Origin: Planctomycetota bacterium | GTDB lineage: Bacteria; Planctomycetota; B15-G4; SIAN01 | Direction of reading: 5' to 3' | DNA length: 64,000 bases | NCBI GenBank assembly: GCA_028289345.1 | Contig: JANQQL010000001.1 | Coordinates: 124,001 to 188,000 of the forward strand | In this document: piece by piece, positions 44,359 to 53,075 of the stretch | How the letters are laid out: every line of letters starts with the position of its first letter | Numbering within the stretch: position 1 is the stretch's first letter | Made by a program: the position numbers and the translations under genes | The notes under the pieces: model-generated | What the model was told of the DNA's origin: nothing | The model's database searches: none | Seen by the model: the letters and a program-made list of their open reading frames with translations, nothing else

Positions 44359-45386
44359 CGCTCCCGCTGATCGGAGCGACTCAAGGCTTCGAGAAACGCC
44401 ACCAGGTGTCCGACGTCCTCTTCGGAAAGCCCCAATGGAGTCATCTCCTGGTCCAAATGAGAGTTCCCTTCGCCGCCTCGGTTGTAGAACTCCACCACGT
44501 CACGGAGCGTCGCCAGGCTGCCGTCGTGCATGTAGGGCGCGGTGTGGGCAACCCCGCGCAGCGTGGGAGTCTTGAACGCCCCTCGATCCTCGTCCCGGCC
44601 GGTGACTGCAAAGCGGCCCTCTTCGGGAACCCCATCGCGCAGTCCAATGCCGGTGTTGTGGAACCCTTCGTCGCTGAAGTTGGGACCGCCGTGACAACGC
44701 CAACAACGACCTTTGCTCTCGTACAACCAGAATCCGATTCGCTCCGACTCGTTCAGCTGCGAGCGATCCCCCGCGCGAAACAAATCCACCGGGCTGCCCC
44801 CCAGGACCAGGGTGCGGACGTAGCTGGCCAGAGCTCGTGACAGGTTGGATTCGGTCGCGTTCTCGGAGAAAGCTTGTTCGAATCGATCTTTGGCAGGGCC
44901 GTCGTTGAGACGGGCGATGGCTTGCTCCAACGGCAACCCCATTTCGTTTTCGTTGAAGATCGGCTGCAGGACCTGCTGTTCCAACGTGGCGAAGCGTCCA
45001 TCCCACATCTGAGACGTGCCAAAGCCTCGATTGAACAGCGTCGGCGCGTGGCGCGTCGCGCGACGACCGGCGGCTCCCGCAGGCAGCGGCTCCGGACTGG
45101 AAAAGCCGTGATCGGGCTGATGGCACGACGCACAAGACACCGACCGATCCACCGACAGTTGTGGATCGAAGAACATCTGACGTCCCAACTCGACCACCTC
45201 GGGATCCAGCGGATTGCCATCCGGGACGGGAAGCACCGTGGGTAGTCCGACGGGCAGGGCATCGATCGGCCGCCCAGGCTCGTTCCCGGCCAGCACGGCA
45301 CCACTCAGCAGCCACGCACAGAGCAAGGCAAGGGGCCACCGCCTGGCGGTGGCTGCGGCTGTTTGGGTCTTCGAGAATGCTCGCAT
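44355..45386 (-). CDS. Di-haem cytochrome c peroxidase (MauG/CcpA family)
   Basis: 343 residues with a signal peptide (cleavage near VLAGN). Two haem-binding motifs are present: CASCH (85-89) and CWRCH (228-232). FKTPTLRGVAHTAPYMHDGSLATL is the conserved C-terminal region of the family. It reduces hydrogen peroxide in the periplasm using electrons from small cytochromes, or oxidises another protein like MauG. ATG 45386 is chosen as the signal-peptide start. It shares a GTGA overlap with the downstream release-factor-like gene. Confidence 0.93.
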   Translation of the reverse strand: MRAFSKTQTAAATARRWPLALLCAWLLSGAVLAGNEPGRPIDALPVGLPTVLPVPDGNPLDPEVVELGRQMFFDPQLSVDRSVSCASCHQPDHGFSSPEPLPAGAAGRRATRHAPTLFNRGFGTSQMWDGRFATLEQQVLQPIFNENEMGLPLEQAIARLNDGPAKDRFEQAFSENATESNLSRALASYVRTLVLGGSPVDLFRAGDRSQLNESERIGFWLYESKGRCWRCHGGPNFSDEGFHNTGIGLRDGVPEEGRFAVTGRDEDRGAFKTPTLRGVAHTAPYMHDGSLATLRDVVEFYNRGGEGNSHLDQEMTPLGLSEEDVGHLVAFLEALSRSDQRER

Positions 45387-45631
45387 CTTCCGTCGAACCT
45401 CATCCCCCCGGTGCGGGTGGCCTTTGCCCAGGAAAGCGACCCCGCACCTCGGAGGCATTTCTGCGGTCCGGGGGACCGCATCGCCGATAAGAACTCGAGG
45501 GCCCCACGATCAGAAGCCCCCACTCCATCACCGCGGGACTTCTTCCATCGTCTGCTAGGATCCCTCGGCTTCCATGGTACCGCGGACTGCGGCGACCTGT
45601 TGGCTGTGCCCTTTCCAATCGAGAGACCTTC

Positions 45632-46789
45632 ATGCCCCCTTCCGAGTCCGGATCCCCCTTGTTTCGTTACCGTCTCGGCAATCCAGAACTGGACGACCTG
45701 ATCCAGAGCCTGACCGAGAAAGCGATCGAGGTGTACGGGCCGTTGGACGGCGAAGGATTCGTCCGTCAGATCCTTGCCACCGCGGTGCGGCTGGTTCGCG
45801 ACAAGGTGGACGAAGGCGACGTCAAGCTGCTCAACAGCGCGTTGAAAGAGCTTCGCCACGCTCTGTTTGTCTTCAGCCCGTTCGAAAAAATCCGCAAGGT
45901 GGCGGTGTTTGGCAGCGCCCGCACGGCGCCCGATGAGACCCCGTGGAAAATGGCCCATCAATTCTCCGAGGCCATCGTGAAATCTGGTTGGATGGTCATC
46001 ACCGGAGCCGGCCCGGGAATCATGGAGGCCGCCCAGGGAGGCGCCGGTCGGCAACGCTCGTTCGGGGTCAACATTCGCCTTCCCTTCGAGCAGGAAGCAA
46101 ACAAGACCATTGCGGGCGATCGAAAACTGGTGAACTTTCGCTACTTCTTCACTCGCAAAGTGATGTTCGTGAAAGAGGCTCACGCGATTGCGTTGTTCCC
46201 CGGAGGCTTCGGCACTCACGATGAAGGCTTCGAAGCCTTGACCCTGATTCAAACCGGCAAGAGTGAGATCCTTCCCATCGTCTACTTGGATGCTCCTGGG
46301 GGGGACTACTGGAAAGATTGGGACGCTTATGTGCGAAAGCACCTGCTCGGCAACGGCTTGATCAGCGAAGAAGATCTGTCGCTCTACAAGATCACCGACA
46401 ACGTCGACGAAGCCCTCACAGAGATTCGAAACTTCTACAGCAACTACCACAGCAGTCGCTACGTCCGGGATGTCTTGGTGCTGCGTGTGCGTCGAGCTCC
46501 GTCCCCAGAGCAGCTCACGACTCTCAATGAAAAATTCGGCGACATTCTGAACGAAGGGAAAATCGGCGTCTCCGAAGCCTTGCCGGGAGAGAACGGCGAA
46601 ATGGCCGAGTTGCCACGCGTGACGTTGCACTTCAATCGGAAGAACAACGGGCGACTGAGGCAACTGATCGATGCACTCAACAGCATCGTGCCCGAGACCT
46701 CGTCGCCTCCGGAAACCGCAAGTCCCCACGAGATTCGCGAGCTAGGCATGTCGGCTTCCGAAGAAGAAAGCGAAGCAGACGACCGCTAA
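45632..46789 (+). CDS. LOG-family protein (TIGR00730-like)
   Basis: 385 residues, longer than the usual 190-220. The Rossmann core carries VFGSARTAP, TGAGPGIMEAAQGGA and PGGFGTHDE (190-198), the nucleotide-phosphate-binding signature of LOG proteins, which split nucleotide monophosphates to a base and ribose phosphate (cytokinin activation is the founding role). An N-terminal 85-residue helical segment and a C-terminal 130-residue extension flank it. The cellular substrate in bacteria is unclear. Confidence 0.85.
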   Translation: MPPSESGSPLFRYRLGNPELDDLIQSLTEKAIEVYGPLDGEGFVRQILATAVRLVRDKVDEGDVKLLNSALKELRHALFVFSPFEKIRKVAVFGSARTAPDETPWKMAHQFSEAIVKSGWMVITGAGPGIMEAAQGGAGRQRSFGVNIRLPFEQEANKTIAGDRKLVNFRYFFTRKVMFVKEAHAIALFPGGFGTHDEGFEALTLIQTGKSEILPIVYLDAPGGDYWKDWDAYVRKHLLGNGLISEEDLSLYKITDNVDEALTEIRNFYSNYHSSRYVRDVLVLRVRRAPSPEQLTTLNEKFGDILNEGKIGVSEALPGENGEMAELPRVTLHFNRKNNGRLRQLIDALNSIVPETSSPPETASPHEIRELGMSASEEESEADDR

Positions 46790-47147
46790 TCGACCCGGCT
46801 GCCGCATCCTGCCACCCACGATCCAGGGAAAACCCTCGCCGGGTGGACAACGTCGTTCGGCGCCCGATCGTTGACCTTCTCGCCTCGTCTTCGTCCTCGA
46901 GTCCGCCGACTCGCCGACAGTTCGACTCCTGGAAACAAGAGTCTCTCGATCGGCATTCGAGACCTTTTTCAACGACCTGCGCGCCAAGACGGTTACACGA
47001 GCAAGCGGATTAGCTACAACCGAGCCGTCGTCATGGCGACGGCAGTGTAGACGATCGTCTTGGGGGAGGTGGGTGGCAACGCCCGCCACAGAGTTCTCGC
47101 GCAATGGCCCTTCGGGGATTGGTGTGAGAATTCGGGAGGGGAACAAG
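46790..47147. other. 358-bp intergenic region with the AGGGAAAACCCT motif
   Basis: No gene is supported in this gap. It holds the quasi-palindrome at 46820-46836, followed by a possible ECF-like -10 sequence CGTC 16 bp after AACC. The distance to the next gene start (47148) is about 300 bp, which is long for a promoter. Confidence 0.5.
46820..46836. repeat. 17-bp repeat GATCCAGGGAAAACCCT, copy A
   Basis: Identical to 55993-56009. Its centre AGGGAAAACCCT can form a small hairpin (AGGG/CCCT, AAAA loop). Confidence 0.6.
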
Positions 47148-47714
47148 ATGACTCGACAGAGTTTCGTGAGGACGGTCTGCCCGCCGGAAGGAAGGCTTCA
47201 CGATCTGGTTCGCTCGGGAAGTGTTGCCCCGCTGGCAACTCCGACTCGAACTCCCCTGGTTTGCGACATCGATCGGTGCAACGGGGACCTTTGGATCACG
47301 CGAACTCGCTCCGGGGTCGAGATGAGCTGGCAATGCGATCGTTGCCACCGAAGAGGATGGATCAGCGACTGGCGTCAGACTTCGTCGGATCTCTCTGCGT
47401 TTCGCAGCGAACGCGATCTCCCACCCAGCCATTCGTTGGTGGTAACCCGCCGAGAACATTGGGCCCTTCGTCGACTGTGTTTTGTGAGTGGCGAGTGCCA
47501 GAAAATGATTTGCCAGGGGACCCCCGCGTGTTCCCGCGTGACCCTACACGGATCGAAGACCCACTTCGAAGAACTCGGAGAAAGCATCCTTGCTGAAGTT
47601 TGGCTGGTGGGCCCGATCCGTGAACCACTGCTTTCTTCCGTCTATAGGAAAGTTTGTGAGGAGTTGGGGACAACTCCAGGGCGGCTGCAGCACATCCCCA
47701 CCGCGGAGATTTGA
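47148..47714 (+). CDS. Unknown protein with zinc-ribbon-like cysteines
   Basis: A 188-residue soluble protein that I do not recognise. Residues about 38-70 contain CDIDRC and CDRCHRRGW, a probable Cys4 zinc ribbon like those in small regulatory or DNA-binding proteins. GGGAGGGG lies 6-13 nt before the ATG. The gene stands alone between the LOG gene and the proteases. Further cysteines (CFVSGEC, CQGTPAC) could form a second site. Partners unknown. Confidence 0.65.
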   Translation: MTRQSFVRTVCPPEGRLHDLVRSGSVAPLATPTRTPLVCDIDRCNGDLWITRTRSGVEMSWQCDRCHRRGWISDWRQTSSDLSAFRSERDLPPSHSLVVTRREHWALRRLCFVSGECQKMICQGTPACSRVTLHGSKTHFEELGESILAEVWLVGPIREPLLSSVYRKVCEELGTTPGRLQHIPTAEI

Positions 47715-47776
47715 GCCCCCATCACAGGCGGCGATCACTCGTATAGAGTGGCAATTGCCCTGGACGGAGGCCTTGC

Positions 47777-48742
47777 ATGGCACGAATCGGCTGGAGTAAG
47801 CGTTCCCTTGGGACTCGCGAGCGCGTTCTCGCGACGTTGCTGGTCGGCGTCGCTTCGAACCTTGCCCTTGGTCAGAGTGAGCAACCCACTGCCCAAGGGC
47901 TCCATCAGTTTGAACGGCGCGTCGAAGACGTGGTGGAAGCCTCTCTGCGCTGCACCGTTTCCATCAGCGTCGGGCCCAACAACGGAAGCGGGGTCGTGGT
48001 CGATCCAAGCGGATTGGTCCTCACCGCCGCCCACGTGATTGGCAAGGCCGGGAATCGCGCGCAGATTCGTTTCGAAGACGGACGCACCGTCATGGGAAGA
48101 ACGCTCGGTGTCAACTCCGTCAGCGACGCGGGCATGATCGAAATCCTTGATCCCGGCCCCTGGCCCGCCGCTCCCCTCGCCAAGAAAGGGAGCCTCACCA
48201 AAGGAGACTGGTGCGTCACCACGGGGCACCCTGGTGGCTACGACGCGGACCGTGGAGCGGTGGTCCGGCTTGGCCGCGTTTTGACGACGGAAGGTCCTTT
48301 CGTCCGAACCGATTGCCCGATTTTGCGCGGCGACTCAGGAGGTCCGCTCTTCAACCTGTCCGGCGAAGTGATCGCCATTCACAGCCGTCTTCGACCCCGT
48401 CTCACCGACAACTTTCATGTCCCCGTGTCTGCCTACCAAGACAACTGGGATCGACTGCGCCAGGCCACTCCCTGGCCCATGCTCGGCATCAATGGTCGAG
48501 GGGTACGCGGCGGTTGTGAAGTGCTGAGCGTCATGGACGGACTCCCCGTGCAACGGGCGGGGCTCCGGGTCGGCGACGTCATTCGCGAATTCAACGGGGA
48601 ACGGGTGCGAGACATGGACGATCTCGTGAGCCTGATCGCGCGTCATGAGCCGGGTGACTGGGTGTCGCTACAAGTCTCTCGGCGGGACGAGGCGCTCACC
48701 TTGCGAACACGCCTGGTGGAGCGTCCCGAGGGAGACGTCTGA
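47777..48742 (+). CDS. S1C trypsin-like serine protease with PDZ domain (HtrA-like)
   Basis: 321 residues with a signal peptide. The catalytic triad is H86 (TAAHV), D117 (SVSDAG) and S187 (RGDSGGP). A PDZ domain follows (about 236-315, LGINGRGVRGG...LRVGDVIREFNGERV). It should be an envelope protease for misfolded or signal proteins. Its stop overlaps the next gene's ATG (TGATG), so the two are translated together. Confidence 0.92.
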   Translation: MARIGWSKRSLGTRERVLATLLVGVASNLALGQSEQPTAQGLHQFERRVEDVVEASLRCTVSISVGPNNGSGVVVDPSGLVLTAAHVIGKAGNRAQIRFEDGRTVMGRTLGVNSVSDAGMIEILDPGPWPAAPLAKKGSLTKGDWCVTTGHPGGYDADRGAVVRLGRVLTTEGPFVRTDCPILRGDSGGPLFNLSGEVIAIHSRLRPRLTDNFHVPVSAYQDNWDRLRQATPWPMLGINGRGVRGGCEVLSVMDGLPVQRAGLRVGDVIREFNGERVRDMDDLVSLIARHEPGDWVSLQVSRRDEALTLRTRLVERPEGDV

Positions 48743-49734
48743 TGCAAGCTCGACCCATGCAATGCCTGAGCCCCGCTTGGATCATTGTCGCGGTGGGATG
48801 GAGTCTGTCCCTTTCCGGCCAATCGTTGGGGCAGACCTTGCCCAGCAAGTCTTCTCCAAGAGTTGTTGCGGAGTTCCAGTCGGTGGTCGATTCTTGCGGG
48901 CCCTGCACCGTAATGATCTCGGCGGGCACCCAGAAACGGTCGCTCGGAACCGTGATCGACGAATCCGGCTTGATCCTGACCAAGGCCAGCGAGCTCGATC
49001 GAAATCTGCGCGGACGTGCCCCGGGAGGTGACTGGTTCTCGCTCGAACGGGTGGCAGAGGACCCAGCCACGGACCTGGCGCTGCTGCGGTTCGATCCCGA
49101 GAAAGTCAACTTGGTCGCGGTCACCTGGGTCGAGCAGCCGTTCCGACTGGGACAGCTCATCGTCACTCCCGATTGGGACAGCGAGCCTGCAGCATTCGGC
49201 ATCGTTGGCACTCTGCCGCGTGAGATTCCGCTACAACCCGGTTTCCTAGGAGTCCGCTTCGAAAACTCCCGGACCAGTGCCCGCATCGTCGAAGTCCTCG
49301 ACGACACTGCTGCCGAGAAAGCCGGCCTGAGAGAGCGGGACTTGTTGGTTCGGATCGACGGATCCCCCGTGTCGAACTTCCAGGACGCGGCGCGCAAGAT
49401 CGGGGTGCACCGGGCCGGGACCACTTTGGACTTGGAAGTGCAGCGCAACGGTCGCCAGCTTTCCTTCCAAGCGGAGCTGGGTTCGCGGGTTCCGCGGGAT
49501 TGGCTGAATGGCGACGTCAGTGACGTCAGCACCGGATTCCCCCTGGCCTTTCAGCATGACGGCGTCCTCTCCCCTTCGGAGTGTGGAGGCCCGGCGCTGA
49601 ATCTCGACGGACGTGCGGTCGGGCTCAACATTGCCCGTCACGATCGGACCGCCACCTACGCCCTGCCCGCGACGGTGGTCCTCGCGGCGCTGGAGCGCAT
49701 GGAAAACGGCGACGACTCGGAAGACGCCTACTGA
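48742..49734 (+). CDS. Degenerate S1C protease paralogue interrupted by a PDZ domain
   Basis: 330 residues with a signal peptide. Aligned to the upstream protease, the catalytic His is Ser (S83 in LILTKASEL), the Asp is kept (D111 in ATDLALLRF), and the Ser is Cys (C281 in SPSECGGPALNLDG). The PDZ domain (about 166-247) lies between the two halves of the protease fold instead of after it. It is probably inactive and may bind or regulate the partner, though a cysteine nucleophile cannot be excluded. The CGGP form is common in planctomycete sequences known to me. Coupled to the active protease. Confidence 0.85.
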   Translation: MQARPMQCLSPAWIIVAVGWSLSLSGQSLGQTLPSKSSPRVVAEFQSVVDSCGPCTVMISAGTQKRSLGTVIDESGLILTKASELDRNLRGRAPGGDWFSLERVAEDPATDLALLRFDPEKVNLVAVTWVEQPFRLGQLIVTPDWDSEPAAFGIVGTLPREIPLQPGFLGVRFENSRTSARIVEVLDDTAAEKAGLRERDLLVRIDGSPVSNFQDAARKIGVHRAGTTLDLEVQRNGRQLSFQAELGSRVPRDWLNGDVSDVSTGFPLAFQHDGVLSPSECGGPALNLDGRAVGLNIARHDRTATYALPATVVLAALERMENGDDSEDAY

Positions 49735-49798
49735 CCGGAGGCAGCGGGCACGCGAGGGAAATCCTTGCGCGGGGTGATCAATTCCTCAACATGCCTCC

Positions 49799-51349
49799 GT
49801 GAACACAACAGAAACCTCCGGCAGGATCTCCCGAACTGACGCGGCACTTTGCCTGGCCGTCGCTTTGTTCGCCTGGATCGCCCACTATGGGTTGGTTTCG
49901 TGGGACGTCCGGGACGGAGACGAAGGCTACCTCCTGTACGGCGTCGAGCGGGTCCTGGAAGGGGAGCTGCTCTATCGAGATTTCGAACGCAATTATCCGC
50001 CGGGACTCTATGCCGTCTTCGCCGGGCTGTTCCGGTGGTTCGGTGAGGATTATCTGGTCACCCGGTACTTTTCGTGGGTCTTGCTCGGGTTGCTGGCGGG
50101 CTTCAGCTTCTTGCTGGCTCGACGTCTCGCGCCGTGGTGGATGGCGTTGTTCGCAGGCTTTGTGCCGATCGCCTTTCCCCCTCCTTGGCACAAGACCTTC
50201 GTCCCATTCTGCCTCGTTCTCGGCCTGCTGATTTGTTCGACGCTGACGCGGCGGGGTTCCCGGAGCAAGACGATCTGGTGTGGCCTCGGGCTCGGAGCCC
50301 TCGGTCTGTTTCGCCAGGAAGCCGCGGCGTTCTGTTTCTTGTTGGCCAGCGGGACGTTGTTGCTGCGCGGAAACCGTTCGTGGAGAGAATCACTCCGTCA
50401 CTTGGGGCTCCTCATCTTTGGTGCCGCCGTGCTTTGGATCCCGGTGGTGGCGTTCTTCGCCTGGCACGGGTGCCTAGACGAGATGCTCGAACAGATTCTC
50501 TTCGGAGGAGCCCGGGTCAATTCCGGGATGCACCTGCCGTTTCCCAAACTGGAACGCCTGTCCAAGCGTCCTCTCCCCATTGCCCTGTTCTATTGGCCGG
50601 GAGTGATGGTGGCTCTCGGCGCGATTGCCACGGCATTCAGTCTGCGCAACAAGGCACCTCGAGATCGGGTCCTGGTTTGGGGACAGTGGACGGTGATCGC
50701 GGCATTGATGCACGTCCTGGTCCTGAGCCGCTCCGACATCTCCCATCTCAAACAGGTCCTGCTCCCGCCATCGCTGATCCTGGCTGCCGTCAGCGGATCC
50801 CTTTGGACCGGCAGCCCCGGCGGCTGGCGCCGATGGTTGCAGCGAGGCCTTGCTCTTCCGCTGGTGTTGTTTGCCGTCGCGGAACTGTGGCACGGATATC
50901 GGTCCGAGTGGAAACCCGCTCGGGCGAGCGTGGCCGCGGGGGTTCCTCTCGACCTACCAAGGGTCAGCGCCATTGTTCGGCCGTCGAAAGCCACTTCTAC
51001 CCAGAAGGTCATTCGCACGATCAAGAAGATGACCCGCCGCGAAGACCCAATCTTCGTGGGCCCCTATGCACCTCTCTATTACTTCTTGGCCGACCGCCGC
51101 AACGCCACTCGTCATGATCTGCTATTTCCCGGTCATACGGCGTCCGAGTCCATCCAAAAGGAAGTCATTGCCGATTTGGATGCCGCCAAAGTCAAGGTCT
51201 GCGTCATCGACAACCACCCTTGGGACGGCATCGCGGCGCGCCGGTTTCCAGACTACACGCCGTTGCTCAAGCAATACCTGACCACTCACTACGTGGAAAC
51301 GAAGCGCTTTGGCCGCTGGGCGATCTATCAGCGAAAGGCCGGGGAGTGA
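49799..51349 (+). CDS. GT-C membrane glycosyltransferase (family 39/PMT-like)
   Basis: 516 residues with about ten membrane helices. The first loop contains WDVRDGDEGYLLYGVERVL, the acidic DE motif of GT-C enzymes, then YPPGLYAVFAGLFRWFG. A soluble C-terminal domain (about 390-516) follows. It transfers sugar from a lipid-linked donor on the outer face of the membrane; the acceptor is unknown. The GTG start at 49799 lacks a strong ribosome-binding site. Its stop overlaps the next gene by GTGA. Confidence 0.8.
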   Translation: MNTTETSGRISRTDAALCLAVALFAWIAHYGLVSWDVRDGDEGYLLYGVERVLEGELLYRDFERNYPPGLYAVFAGLFRWFGEDYLVTRYFSWVLLGLLAGFSFLLARRLAPWWMALFAGFVPIAFPPPWHKTFVPFCLVLGLLICSTLTRRGSRSKTIWCGLGLGALGLFRQEAAAFCFLLASGTLLLRGNRSWRESLRHLGLLIFGAAVLWIPVVAFFAWHGCLDEMLEQILFGGARVNSGMHLPFPKLERLSKRPLPIALFYWPGVMVALGAIATAFSLRNKAPRDRVLVWGQWTVIAALMHVLVLSRSDISHLKQVLLPPSLILAAVSGSLWTGSPGGWRRWLQRGLALPLVLFAVAELWHGYRSEWKPARASVAAGVPLDLPRVSAIVRPSKATSTQKVIRTIKKMTRREDPIFVGPYAPLYYFLADRRNATRHDLLFPGHTASESIQKEVIADLDAAKVKVCVIDNHPWDGIAARRFPDYTPLLKQYLTTHYVETKRFGRWAIYQRKAGE

Positions 51350-53049
51350 ACTCTTCTCCCCCGCCGCGCCTGTTCAATGCTTCTGCCGCCGCCGTGATCG
51401 TATGGGTCGCTGCGGTCGCTTTTTTCGCCCCGACCCTTGCTTGCGGATTCGTGTACGACGATCAAGGGAACATCCTGCAGAACCCATCCTTCCGCGGATT
51501 GACGGGGGATCACCTTCGGTGGATGTTCACCGACCTCGGCGGCGGCCACTACATGCCTCTCACTTGGTTGACTCTGGCCTGGGACCATGCCATCGGCGGT
51601 CTGGAACCCGCGGGGTACCACTTGACCAACACGTTGTTGCATGGCTTCAACGCCGTCCTCGTCTACGTTCTTGCGCTGCTGTTCTTGACTCGCGCGCCAA
51701 GCATTGCCGGTGTCCGGAGAGCCGCACTGTTCGGTGCCCTCCTCTACGGGTTGCACCCCCAACGAGTGGAATCGGTGGCGTGGGTCACCGAGCGCCGGGA
51801 TCTTCTGGCCGGATTCTTCGCCCTGGCGAGCTTCCTGACGGCACTCCGATCCTGGTCCGCTCCGCGTCCGGGACCTTGGACGCTGCTGTCCTTGATCTGC
51901 TTCGCCGCCTCTCTCCTCAGCAAGTCCATCGCCATCGCCCTGCCGCTCGTGCTGTGGACCGTGGAATCCGCATTTCCTCCTGCGTCTCCAAGGTCCCCCC
52001 GGACGCGGTTCTTCACGATCGTCCCCTACTTCGCCTTGGCAGCCGCCGCGGGATGGCTTGCCATTCGTGGGCAAGAGACGTCCGACTCGCTCCGGGAAGC
52101 GACTCCCTGGCTGGTGCGCATGACCGAAAGTGGCACTCACTTGTGGTTTCACTGGTGGAAGATGATCTGGCCCACCAACTTGACGTTCTACATCACCTAC
52201 GAGTCCTCGATTCAAGCCCACGACGTCGTGGCTTTCGTTGCAGCCGCCTTGGTCAGCGTGGTGCTCTGGATCCGACGCATGCGCAATCCCGGTCTGTTCG
52301 CCACTTGGTGGTGCTCGGCGCTGCTCCTGGGTCCGACCCTCGGCCTGGTCCGCTTTTCGAGTCACTTCGCAGCAGATCGGAACACCTACCTTCCCGCAAT
52401 CCCCTGGGCCGTCGCCGCCGCCGTCTTGGTCCATCGTGGCTACCAACGAGTGTCTCGTTCGAAAAAGTCGACGCTCCAAGGCGGCGCCGTGGTGCTCCTG
52501 CTGCTTCTGGGGACGCTGTCGATCCTGCAGACGCGTGTTTGGCGCGATGAGCGGACGCTGTGGGACCACGTGCTGTCTATCGACGACCGCAACTACTTCG
52601 CCTTCAAGAACCGCGGGGCTCAACGGGAACGGGAGGGCGATCTGCGCGGGGCCAAAGACGACTATGACGCAGCCATCACGGTAAAACCCGACTACGCCGG
52701 AGCCTACTTCAACCGTGGAAACACCCACCGCCAGATGGGCATGTTTCCGCAGATGTTGCAAGACTACAACTCCGCGATTCATTACGACCCGACGATGACC
52801 AAGGCCTACGTGAATCGCGGCATCGCCTATGACAATCCGGAGCAGTACCCCCTGGCCCTGGAAAACTTCGGCAAGGCCCTCGAGTTGGAACCACACTCCC
52901 TGGAGGCTCTCACCTATCGCGGCATCCTTCTGCGTCGACTCGGACGCCATGAAGAAGGTCGCCGCGACCTGGAACTCGCTCGCCAACTGGCACCCAAAGA
53001 CAGCCCGTTCTTGCGTTTGATCCGCAACGGGTTGAAGGATTCCGAATAG
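51346..53049 (+). CDS. GT-C membrane protein with C-terminal TPR repeats
   Basis: 567 residues. The N-terminal part is a GT-C-type membrane protein with the conserved FVYDDQGNILQNPSF and LHPQRVESVAWVTERRDLL. The last 120 residues hold three tetratricopeptide repeats (NYFAFKNRGAQREREGDLRGA onward). This arrangement matches the TMTC-like bacterial O-mannosyltransferase-type proteins. GTG 51346 overlaps the upstream stop (GTGA), which fixes the start; the long frame from 51220 is only an overlap. It forms a pair with the upstream glycosyltransferase. Confidence 0.85.
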   Translation: MNSSPPPRLFNASAAAVIVWVAAVAFFAPTLACGFVYDDQGNILQNPSFRGLTGDHLRWMFTDLGGGHYMPLTWLTLAWDHAIGGLEPAGYHLTNTLLHGFNAVLVYVLALLFLTRAPSIAGVRRAALFGALLYGLHPQRVESVAWVTERRDLLAGFFALASFLTALRSWSAPRPGPWTLLSLICFAASLLSKSIAIALPLVLWTVESAFPPASPRSPRTRFFTIVPYFALAAAAGWLAIRGQETSDSLREATPWLVRMTESGTHLWFHWWKMIWPTNLTFYITYESSIQAHDVVAFVAAALVSVVLWIRRMRNPGLFATWWCSALLLGPTLGLVRFSSHFAADRNTYLPAIPWAVAAAVLVHRGYQRVSRSKKSTLQGGAVVLLLLLGTLSILQTRVWRDERTLWDHVLSIDDRNYFAFKNRGAQREREGDLRGAKDDYDAAITVKPDYAGAYFNRGNTHRQMGMFPQMLQDYNSAIHYDPTMTKAYVNRGIAYDNPEQYPLALENFGKALELEPHSLEALTYRGILLRRLGRHEEGRRDLELARQLAPKDSPFLRLIRNGLKDSE

Positions 53050-53075
53050 GCCCCCAGACGGGGAGCCTCGAACCG

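Noticed and set aside
45305..46729. Minus-strand frame (about 470 codons) opposite the LOG-family gene
   Set aside because: The plus-strand gene has clear LOG motifs; the antisense translation has none.
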